Assembly (NCBI GenBank): GCA_963841455.1
Contig: CAWJCU010000001.1
Span: forward strand, 124,001 to 188,000
DNA length: 64,000 nt
Source of the DNA: JAWVFM01 sp963841455
GTDB taxonomy: Bacteria; Actinomycetota; Thermoleophilia; Solirubrobacterales; 70-9
Reading direction: 5' to 3'
Shown: positions 1-6,333 of the stretch, piece after piece
How positions within the stretch are numbered: position 1 is the first letter of the stretch
Layout of the letters: each line of letters starts with the position of its first letter
Position numbers and translations under genes: made by a program
Notes under the pieces: generated by a model
Seen by the model: the letters and a program-made list of their open reading frames with translations, nothing else
What the model was told of the DNA's origin: nothing
Database searches by the model: none

Positions 1-122
1 GTGAGCCTCTCCTCGAGCGCCGGAGCGGTCTCGATGTCGAGGGTCCCACGCAGCGCGACGACGCGCACCACCTCGGTGACCTCCTCCTGAACGTCCAGCC
101 CGCGCGACCCGCTGCTCGCCAT
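1..122 (-). CDS. STAS-domain anti-sigma factor antagonist, 5' part only
   Basis: The reverse strand reads from an ATG at 122 off the window edge, giving about 40 residues. The segment VVALRGTLDIETAPALEERL is the first strand and helix of a STAS domain, as in SpoIIAA/RsbV proteins that bind anti-sigma kinases when unphosphorylated. It starts 7 bases after the cyclophilin stop, so the two are probably cotranscribed. The phosphorylatable serine lies outside the window, so its activity cannot be judged. A second STAS gene and its likely partners occur at 5.6-10.5 kb. Confidence 0.75.
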   Translation of the reverse strand, partial: MASSGSRGLDVQEEVTEVVRVVALRGTLDIETAPALEERL

Positions 123-129
123 CGCGTCC

Positions 130-588
130 CTAGTCGCCGAGCTCGACCCGTTCGATCGTCTGGTCCTCGCGCGGGCGGTCGCGGTCGTCGGTTGGCGCGG
201 CCTCGATCGCGTCGACGACGTCCATTCCGTCGGCGACCTCGCCGAAGACCGTGTGCTTGCCGTCGAGCCAGGGCGCCTCGTCGGTGGTGACGATGAAGAA
301 CTGCGATCCGTTGGTGTTCGGGCCAGCGTTCGCCATCGCCAGCGCCCCTCGCACCACCTTGTGCTCGTTGAACTCGTCCTCGAAGGTGTAGCCGGGACCG
401 CCGGTTCCGGTGCCCTCCGGGCACCCGCCCTGGATCATGAACCCGCGGATCACACGGTGGAAGATGAGGCCGTCGTAGAACCCGTCGCCGGCAAGCTTGC
501 GGAAGTTTTCAACGGTTTTCGGCGCCGCGTCGTCGAAGAACTCGAGCCGGACCGGTCCGGCGGAAGTATGAAGTGTGGCCTCGGACAC
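130..588 (-). CDS. Cyclophilin-type peptidyl-prolyl cis-trans isomerase
   Basis: The product catalyses cis-trans isomerisation of prolyl bonds and assists protein folding. The cyclophilin core is clear: FHRVIRGFMIQGG, then GSQFFIVTTDEAPWLDGKHTVFG, with the catalytic Arg (FHRV) and the Phe, Trp and His of the active site all present. From the GTG at 588 the protein is 152 residues, a normal length for a single-domain cytoplasmic cyclophilin. The frame stays open to 831, but that upstream part is low-complexity and overlaps the divergent gene at 620, so I chose the GTG. There is no signal peptide. A STAS gene follows immediately. Confidence 0.92.
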   Translation of the reverse strand: MSEATLHTSAGPVRLEFFDDAAPKTVENFRKLAGDGFYDGLIFHRVIRGFMIQGGCPEGTGTGGPGYTFEDEFNEHKVVRGALAMANAGPNTNGSQFFIVTTDEAPWLDGKHTVFGEVADGMDVVDAIEAAPTDDRDRPREDQTIERVELGD

Positions 589-619
589 GGACCCGCACTC
601 TACGGGGTACGTTTTCGGC

Positions 620-1256
620 GTGGAGGGGAGCTCGTCACCGTTGCGTCCATGGCACCTCCCGATTGCGGTGATCGGGATCGCGGTTCCGATCGTCGGAGCG
701 ACCTTGATCGGCGGCCCTCCCGCCGGGCTGGGGGCGTCCTTCCTCGGCTGCCGCGACGATCGTCTACCTGGCGGTTCGGGCATCGCCCCGTGAGGCCATC
801 GAGGTTGCCTCGGCCGCGGGGGATGGGGCACGCGTGCTGGTCATTGCGTGCACCGCTGTCGACGAGCCCATCGCCGCCGAGGCCGTCGCTGAAGCGGCTG
901 AGGAGGCCGGAGCGTCTTCGCCCTCCGACGCGGAGGTGCTGGTGGTCGCGCCCGCGAGCGGCAGCCGGCTCGGGCACTGGCTCTCCGACCTCGGTCCCGC
1001 TCGGCTCAGCGCGCAGGAGCGCCTCGCGGTTTCGATCGCCACCCTCGCGGCTGCGGGACTTGATGCCCGCGGACGGGTTGGCGACCCCGACCCGACGGTC
1101 GCGACGGAGGACGCGCTGCGGACGTTTCCGGCCGGGCGCCTCGTCTTCGTGAGCGAGGTCGAGGACGAGCGCGCGCACCGAGCGGCCGAGGACGTGCGGG
1201 CGCGCGCCAGCATTCCCGTCCGTCACCTGGCCCTCGGGCCGGCACCGGTGTCCTAG
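620..1256 (+). CDS. Membrane-anchored universal-stress-like protein, apparently frameshifted
   Basis: Two reading frames join into one plausible protein. Frame 2 from about 620 encodes a hydrophobic hairpin (LPIAVIGIAVPIVGATLIGG). Near 735-750 the sense continues in frame 3 with ATIVYLAVRASPREAIEVA and then a soluble domain with a USP-like start (RVLVIACTAVDEP) to the TAG at 1254-1256. Frame 3 has a stop at 705, so it cannot be the start of the gene. A one-base indel would repair it. If only the second frame is translated, the GTG at 834 gives 140 residues. The function is unknown; the nucleotide-binding USP glycine motif is not evident. It ends one base from the convergent gene at 1258. Confidence 0.5.
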
Positions 1257-1257
1257 G

Positions 1258-1602
1258 TCAGCTCTTTTTCCCGGCGATGGCCCGCTGGAGCTGGCCCTTG
1301 TTCATCTGCGAGCGGCCCTTGATCCCGAGCTGGCGCGCCTCGTTGTAGAGCTGGTCGCGGGTGCGCCCCTTCTGCCGGTTCGTCCCCGAGCGGCGCCCGC
1401 CGCGTCGTCCCGACGAGATGTCCCGGGTCGAGGTCCGCGAACGCTGCCGAGACTCCCCCGATCGCGCTCGCTCCTTGTTCACGGTCCTCGCCGCGATCTC
1501 CTCGGCGCGGCTCTCCGACCGGCCCTGCTGGCGCTCGGAGCGCTTGACGTGCTCGTACTGGCGGGCGCGTTTCGTGCCCTTCTTCACTCCGCGAGGTGGC
1601 AT
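1258..1602 (-). CDS. Small basic protein of the type annotated as plasmid stabilization protein
   Basis: A 114-residue, very basic, charged protein beginning MPPRGVKKGTKRARQYEHVK. The middle is low-complexity (RS- and RG-rich). The C-terminus (TRDQLYNEARQLGIKGRSQM, then MNKGQLQRAI) resembles the Rho N-terminal/SAP-like helix-extended-helix that binds nucleic acid. Proteins of this kind are widespread in soil Actinomycetota and Proteobacteria under the name plasmid stabilization protein, but that role is not supported by anything here: no toxin partner is adjacent. An AAGGAGAAAG ribosome site precedes the ATG. Nucleic-acid binding is inferred. Confidence 0.75.
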   Translation of the reverse strand: MPPRGVKKGTKRARQYEHVKRSERQQGRSESRAEEIAARTVNKERARSGESRQRSRTSTRDISSGRRGGRRSGTNRQKGRTRDQLYNEARQLGIKGRSQMNKGQLQRAIAGKKS

Positions 1603-1631
1603 TGCTTTCTCCTTTGGTCGTGGTTCGTCGA

Positions 1632-3440
1632 CTACCGGCCGTCGGGCGGGCCGAAGCGGCTACGAGGCAGCGAGCGCGCGCCACCGGATTGCACTGCCTG
1701 GCGCAATGCCGCCCGGTACCGGCCCGGCCCCCATCGGCTCGCGCGCAGCTCTCGTGCCAGCGCGGCCCGATCGATCGGGCCGTGGTGCTCGAGCGCCCGC
1801 GTGATGGCCTCGACCTCACGCGCGAGCTCGTCGCGATCGTCGAAGTCGCCGGAATAGAGCGGGAACGGCGAGTAGCCGAGCCTGCCGGGCCCCAGACGCG
1901 GCCGCCTTCGGACGTCTCGGCTCGGCCTCGGTTTAGCCTCGCGCTCGGCGCGGGTGCCATCGTCGCCTTCGATCACGCGGCCACCGCCCTCGGCCTCTTC
2001 GGCGGTGATGGGCTTGGCGATCTCCTCGAGCGGCTTCTGTTCGGCGGAGACCCCGAACAGGACCTCGGCGACGCCGCCCACAGCCATCACGGCGGCGCCG
2101 ATGAAGAACCCGATGGCCAGCGTTTCGGTGTTCCCGCTCGCGATCAGGTGCCCGAAGAGCAGCGGTCCGGTGATGCCTCCGGCCGCCGTGCCAACGGCGT
2201 AGAAGAACGCGATCGCGAGCGCGCGGGTCTCCATCGGGAAGATCTCGCTCACTGTCAGGTACGCGGCGCTCGCTCCGGCCGAGGCGAGGAAGAACGTGCC
2301 CATTACGAACGCCATGAAGGACCAGGTTGTGAGGGTGCCGCCGACCATGATCAGGGCGAGCACCGCGACCACAGCCGCCGAGCCGAGGTAGGAGATCGTG
2401 ATCATCGGCTTCCGGCCAACCGTGTCGAAGAGTCGGCCCATCGTCAGCGGGCCAACGAAGTTGGCGATCGCGAAAAGCGCGATGTAGTACGGAATCGAGC
2501 TCGAGGAGACGCCGAAGTACGTGCCCAGAATGGTTCCCAGGTCGAACGTGACGGCGTTGTAGAGGAAGGCCTGGCCGACGAAGAGTGCGAGTCCGAGCGC
2601 CGTGCGCTTCGGATATGCCCCGAAGGCGGTGCGCGCGATCTCCCGGAAGGAGATCCGTTCGCGCTGGTGGACCTCGATCTCTCCCCTTGGCTCGGGGAGC
2701 TCTTCGCCGTCGTTCTCCTCGCGAACGCGAGCCTCGATCTCGTCGACGATGCGCTCGGCCTCTTCCTCGCGCCCGTGGATGAAGAGCCATCGTGGGCTCT
2801 CCGGCACGTTGCGGCGGACGAGCAGGATCGCGAGGCCGAGGATCGCGCCGGTTCCGAACGCAAGCCGCCAGCCGACGTCGCCGGCAAACACGGACTCGTT
2901 GAGGAAGAAGAGGGCCGCCACGGCCCCGATCGCCGCCCCGACCCAGTAGCTGCCGTTGATGATCAGGTCGACTCGACCGCGGACGCGCGCCGGGATCAAC
3001 TCGTCGATGGCGGAATTGATCGCGGCGTATTCGCCGCCGATCCCCGCCCCGGTGAAGAACCGCGCCACGAAGAAGTACCAGGGTGCGAAGGCGAAGGCAG
3101 TCGCAATCGTCGCCGCGATGTAGACCAGGAGCGTGATCAGGAACAGCCGCTTGCGGCCGAACCGGTCGGTCAGCTGCCCGAAGAAGAGAGCGCCCAGGCA
3201 CGCGCCCCCGACGTAGAAGGCGGCGGCCGTTCCGATCTGGCCCGCGCTGAGCTCGATCCCGCTCCCGGCCTCGGCGAGCCGGGCGGCGACGCTGGAGATG
3301 ATCGTCACCTCGAGCCCGTCGAGGATCCACACCGTTCCGAGCCCGATGACGACGAGCCAATGGAAGCGCGACCACGGAAGCCGATCGAGGCGGGCGGGGA
3401 TCCGTGTGCGGATGGTGTCGGTCGCCGCTGCCGCGGTCAT
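1632..3440 (-). CDS. MFS transporter (sugar-porter-like) with an extra C-terminal domain
   Basis: A 602-residue major facilitator. Residues about 25-470 hold the usual twelve membrane helices, with the loop 2-3 signature GQLTDRFGRKRLF, its repeat in loop 8-9 (GRLFDTVGRKPM) and the helix 4-5 motif around EYAAINSAIDELIPARVRGR. A charged central loop follows PESPRWLF. The substrate is not readable; metabolite:H+ symport is likely. Unusually, about 130 residues follow the last helix: a disordered linker, then SPFPLYSGDFDDRDELAREV and a helical module ending RWGPGRYRAALRQAV that looks like a small winged-helix or tri-helical domain. The ATG at 3440 gives a normal N-terminus. Confidence 0.9.
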   Translation of the reverse strand: MTAAAATDTIRTRIPARLDRLPWSRFHWLVVIGLGTVWILDGLEVTIISSVAARLAEAGSGIELSAGQIGTAAAFYVGGACLGALFFGQLTDRFGRKRLFLITLLVYIAATIATAFAFAPWYFFVARFFTGAGIGGEYAAINSAIDELIPARVRGRVDLIINGSYWVGAAIGAVAALFFLNESVFAGDVGWRLAFGTGAILGLAILLVRRNVPESPRWLFIHGREEEAERIVDEIEARVREENDGEELPEPRGEIEVHQRERISFREIARTAFGAYPKRTALGLALFVGQAFLYNAVTFDLGTILGTYFGVSSSSIPYYIALFAIANFVGPLTMGRLFDTVGRKPMITISYLGSAAVVAVLALIMVGGTLTTWSFMAFVMGTFFLASAGASAAYLTVSEIFPMETRALAIAFFYAVGTAAGGITGPLLFGHLIASGNTETLAIGFFIGAAVMAVGGVAEVLFGVSAEQKPLEEIAKPITAEEAEGGGRVIEGDDGTRAEREAKPRPSRDVRRRPRLGPGRLGYSPFPLYSGDFDDRDELAREVEAITRALEHHGPIDRAALARELRASRWGPGRYRAALRQAVQSGGARSLPRSRFGPPDGR

Positions 3441-3541
3441 CGGATAGGCGTTCCATCGCTCATGCGGGGGGAGATTCCCGGGCGGCAGGTTTGCGAAACG
3501 GCGTTCGCGCGTATGGTCGAGCGGTGGTCCGCTGCGCGATC

Positions 3542-3766
3542 ATGGGACACCGCTATCGCTTCCGGGCCGACGGCGCGACCATGGTCTGGGAGTGCGATCG
3601 CGGCTGCGGCGCGGGCGGCTCGAAGGCCTACCCGACCCCTGCCGACGCAAGGCGCTACGCGACGGCCTTCGACGCCGATCCCGCCGACGCGGCGGCGCGG
3701 CGGCCGATGCTGTCGGTCCTGCCGCTATGGCTCGCGCGACGGCTGAGAAGACGTCGATCCGTCTAA
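3542..3766 (+). CDS. Small conserved-looking hypothetical protein
   Basis: A 74-residue protein from the ATG at 3542: MGHRYRFRADGATMVWECDR, then GCGAGGSKAYPTPADARRYA and a basic C-terminus. The two Cys in ECDRGCG could help bind a metal, though two ligands alone do not make a zinc finger. The in-frame stretch upstream to 3404 overlaps the 5' end of the divergent MFS gene and looks non-coding. I do not recognise a named family. It stands alone between the MFS transporter and the sigma-factor promoter. Confidence 0.55.
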   Translation: MGHRYRFRADGATMVWECDRGCGAGGSKAYPTPADARRYATAFDADPADAAARRPMLSVLPLWLARRLRRRRSV

Positions 3767-4088
3767 GCCGGCGTTCGGCACGCGGCGGCGTTTGCCCCTG
3801 CGCCGTAGGGGTACTTGCCAAGTTCCGCACCCCGCCTACTCGGGGCGGATTTCAGTTCTCAACGGGGCAGGGCCGCCCAGGGTGTCGCGCGCGTTCCCCC
3901 GAGCGCGGCGCCCGGCGGCTCTTGCTCGTCCCGAGGCTGCGTATCGTTTGGGCGCCCTTTGGGTACTTAGAGAGAGCGGCCGGCCCGGGCTGCGCCATTC
4001 CCGGATTGGCTTCACGCACGGCGCCGGCCCGCCAGGCCCGCCCGATCCTTACAAAAATCGCCTGATTTGCAGGCGATTCGTGATGAAC
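3767..4088. other. Intergenic region upstream of the RpoD-like sigma gene
   Basis: No convincing gene on either strand. A small hairpin is possible at CCCCG-CCTACT-CGGGG near 3833-3848. The last part is less GC-rich and leads into the promoter at 4089. I see no riboswitch or RNA gene. Confidence 0.5.
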
Positions 4089-4118
4089 TTGACATCGAAC
4101 GGTGGTTCGTACTATACT
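4089..4118 (+). promoter_or_regulatory. Strong housekeeping promoter of the sigma-factor gene
   Basis: A perfect -35 hexamer TTGACA (4089-4094) and a near-perfect -10 TATACT (4113-4118) are separated by 18 bases. This is striking in so GC-rich a sequence. The start site would be near 4125, leaving a leader of about 35 bases before the ATG at 4160. Confidence 0.85.
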
Positions 4119-4159
4119 TTCTGAAGCTAGCTCTGAGAACCCGTAAAGGAGGCCCCGGA

Positions 4160-5110
4160 ATGGACCGAGGCAGGAGCGCTGACGCGCAGCGCACCGACAC
4201 GGGTCGCCTCCGCGGAGAGCACACGGCCGAGTTGCGCTCGGCGCGCCAAGCGGCGCGGCGTGGCGAGGCTCACCTCTCCGCAGCGACCCCCACGACAACT
4301 GAAAGTTTCCAGCTCTTCCTGAATCAGGCAAGTCGCTACCCCCTGCTCACTCGCGAGGAGGAGGTCGAGCTCGCGCAGCGCATCGAGCGCGGCGACCTCG
4401 AGGCCAAGGAGCGTCTCATCAACTCCAACCTCCGCCTGGTCGTCAAGTTCGCGCTGCGCTACGCCGGTCACGGCCTCTCGCGCGAGGACCTGGTGCAGGA
4501 GGCGATGCTGGGGCTGATCCGCGCAGCCGAGAAGTTCGATTGGCGTCGCGGCTACAAGTTCTCGACCTACGCGGTGCTGTGGATCAAGCAGGCCGTGCAG
4601 CGAGGGCTGGACAACACCGGCCGCGGCGTGCGGATTCCCGCGCACATCGCCCAGCGCGAGCGCAACGTCGCCCGCGCCGAGGCTGACCTGCGCGCGAAGC
4701 TCGACCGCGACCCGACCGACGAGGAAGTCGCCGAGCACGCGAAGCTGCCGCTCGACGAGGTGCTGGCCGTTCGCGACCTGACGAGGGTCACGACCAGCCT
4801 CGACGCCCCGATCGGCGACGGCGACACGAGCCTCGGCGAGCTCCACGCAGAGAGCGCGACGAACCTCGAGGACGAGGTCCTCGAGCGCGAGCAGGAGGAC
4901 AGCGTCGCCGCCGCGCTGGCGAAGCTCACCGACGAGGAGCGTTCGGTGATCGAGGCCCGCTTCGGCACGGGCGGACGCGAGGCGCACTCGGTGCGCGACA
5001 CGGCCCGCAAGCTCGGCCTGACTCAGAGCTCCACGCGCGAGCTCGAGGAGCGGGCGCTGGCGCGCCTCGCTCGTGACGGCGCCCTCGCCGCCTTCCGCAA
5101 CGCGGCGTAG
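4160..5110 (+). CDS. RpoD-like sigma-70 family RNA polymerase sigma factor
   Basis: A 316-residue sigma factor. Region 1.2 starts at ESFQLFLNQASRYPLLTREE, region 2 carries the core-binding and -10 recognition helices (NLRLVVKFALRYAG, EDLVQEAMLGLIRAAEKFDW, then YKFSTYAVLWIKQAVQRGL), region 3 begins at RIPAHIAQRERN, and region 4 has the -35 helix-turn-helix SVRDTARKLGLTQSSTRELE. It lacks the long N-terminal region 1.1 of the primary sigma factor, so it is probably a group 2 (RpoD-like alternative) factor. The ATG at 4160 is fixed by the ideal AAAGGAGG site at 4145-4152; the earlier in-frame ATG lies in the promoter. Confidence 0.93.
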   Translation: MDRGRSADAQRTDTGRLRGEHTAELRSARQAARRGEAHLSAATPTTTESFQLFLNQASRYPLLTREEEVELAQRIERGDLEAKERLINSNLRLVVKFALRYAGHGLSREDLVQEAMLGLIRAAEKFDWRRGYKFSTYAVLWIKQAVQRGLDNTGRGVRIPAHIAQRERNVARAEADLRAKLDRDPTDEEVAEHAKLPLDEVLAVRDLTRVTTSLDAPIGDGDTSLGELHAESATNLEDEVLEREQEDSVAAALAKLTDEERSVIEARFGTGGREAHSVRDTARKLGLTQSSTRELEERALARLARDGALAAFRNAA

Positions 5111-5125
5111 AGCCGTCAGCGTTCC

Positions 5126-5623
5126 CTAGGTGCGAGCCCGAGCGAGGGGGTACCCGTACCAGAGGCCCGCGATCAAGAGTCCGGCGAGGAGGGTCACGGG
5201 CACCGCGGCCGCGGTGCCGAACAACAGGTGCGTGACCAGGAAGATCGCGCCCACCATCGCGAACGCGAGGAAGGCGAGGCCGATGAGGATCGCCCGATTC
5301 GCGAATGCCACAACCTCTGCCTTTCGCCCCTGACGGAACAGGAGCCGGTGGAACGGCGTCGGTGCGATGAGGATGAAGGTCGCGAGGGCCGTGGAGAGTA
5401 GGACGACGAGATAGAGGATCCGCTCGAACTGGGTCATGCGCACGAGTCCCTGGGAGAACGGGACGGTCAATAGGAACGCGAACAGCACCTGGACTCCGGG
5501 GAGCGCGACGCGCAGCTCCTGGAGCATCTCGTCGAGGTTGCGGTCGAGTCGCTCGGCCGGCCTCTCGTCTCGTTCCGGCTCGGGATCGTCTCCGCTCGGG
5601 ATGGGATCCTGATCACGCGTCAT
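5126..5623 (-). CDS. DUF6328-type membrane protein
   Basis: A 165-residue protein with an acidic, charged N-terminal arm (about 25 residues), then LDRNLDEMLQELRVALPGVQ, which is the hallmark start of the DUF6328 family, and four hydrophobic helices (around 45-62, 68-88, 110-132 and 138-158). The function is unknown. It lies tail-to-tail with the sigma factor (15 bases) and just downstream of the STAS gene at 5653 on the same strand, so it may be cotranscribed with that regulator. The family assignment is from memory of the motif. Confidence 0.8.
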   Translation of the reverse strand: MTRDQDPIPSGDDPEPERDERPAERLDRNLDEMLQELRVALPGVQVLFAFLLTVPFSQGLVRMTQFERILYLVVLLSTALATFILIAPTPFHRLLFRQGRKAEVVAFANRAILIGLAFLAFAMVGAIFLVTHLLFGTAAAVPVTLLAGLLIAGLWYGYPLARART

Positions 5624-5652
5624 CGAGGCTCACTACCCGCCCCGAGGCTCGC

Positions 5653-6042
5653 CTAGCCCACGGAGTTCGACAGGGCCGCGAGTGCTTCGTCGCGCGTCTG
5701 GTGGAGGCCCAGCGCGCGGTCGATGCCCGTGATCTCGAGCAGGCGGCGGACCTGTGCATCGGGGCAGCAGATTTCCAGTTGTCCGTCGTCACCGTTGGTG
5801 TCGCCGTCGATGAGCCGCGCGTGGGCATGCACGATGACGCTGAGGCCGGTGGAATCGATGAAGCTGCACTCACTCAAGTCGATCAGGACCGAGCGCGTCC
5901 CGTCTTCGAGTGCCCCCTCGAGCGGCCCGCGGAGCTCGGGCGCGGTGGCATGGTCGAGCTCGCCAGTCAGGGTGAACGAGCGTATCCCGCCATCGAGCTC
6001 CTCGACCTCGACGCGAAACGGTGCGCTCAACGGCTCTTCCAT
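5653..6042 (-). CDS. STAS-domain anti-anti-sigma factor
   Basis: A 129-residue single STAS domain: FTLTGELDHATAPELRGPLE, then VLIDLSECSFIDSTGLSVIV. The segment DSTGLS contains the Ser expected to be phosphorylated by an HATPase anti-sigma kinase in SpoIIAA/RsbV proteins, so the regulatory residue is intact. When dephosphorylated it should sequester the kinase and free a sigma factor. The SpoIIE-type phosphatase at 6230, the HATPase protein at 8894 and the SigB-like factor at 9715 are natural partners. A CxxD-like segment (ICCPDAQVRRLLEIT) replaces the more usual C-terminal helix sequence. Confidence 0.92.
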   Translation of the reverse strand: MEEPLSAPFRVEVEELDGGIRSFTLTGELDHATAPELRGPLEGALEDGTRSVLIDLSECSFIDSTGLSVIVHAHARLIDGDTNGDDGQLEICCPDAQVRRLLEITGIDRALGLHQTRDEALAALSNSVG

Positions 6043-6094
6043 GGGGCGGCCACTGCCGCCCGGATCTTACTCGCGGAAAGGGCGTGAATCAGGG

Positions 6095-6120
6095 GTTCGC
6101 GAAAGCCTTCCCGCGGGTAC
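6095..6120 (+). promoter_or_regulatory. Possible SigB-type promoter
   Basis: GTTC (6095-6098), 16 bases, then GGGTAC (6115-6120), close to the GTTT-N15-GGGTAG pattern seen at 10668 and 27815. It would start transcription a few bases before the ATG at 6130. The -35 is weak and one base off, so this is tentative. Confidence 0.3.
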
Positions 6121-6129
6121 GCGGTCGCC

Positions 6130-6333
6130 ATGAGAACGAAAGCCCCGATTGGGGAGATCGAGCAGCCGCCTGAGTCGCCGACCGCTCCCACGGTCCCCGT
6201 GGAGGAGCCGGAGCCCTCCCCCGACCCCGTTACTGAGCCGGAGCCGGACCCCGTGGACGATCCGGTGCCGTCTCCTCCAGATCTGCCCGAGCCCGATCCG
6301 CCGCCCGAGCAGGAGGACCCGGCGAGCGCATGA
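6130..6333 (+). CDS. Possible Pro/Glu/Asp-rich 67-residue protein
   Basis: An open frame of 67 residues made mostly of Pro, Glu, Asp and Val, with EPEPDP-type repeats (MRTKAPIGEIEQPPESPTAP at the start). It overlaps the 3' end of the SpoIIE phosphatase gene by 104 bases on the opposite strand, and such compositions arise easily from GC-rich antisense, so it may be spurious. In favour are a clean ATG, a possible SigB-type promoter just upstream and its location in the stress module. No ribosome site is visible; it would be almost leaderless. Confidence 0.3.
   Translation: MRTKAPIGEIEQPPESPTAPTVPVEEPEPSPDPVTEPEPDPVDDPVPSPPDLPEPDPPPEQEDPASA

Noticed and set aside
1596..3746. 716-codon forward frame
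   Set aside because: Shadow of the MFS gene on the opposite strand: low-complexity Arg/Glu-rich translation with no domain.
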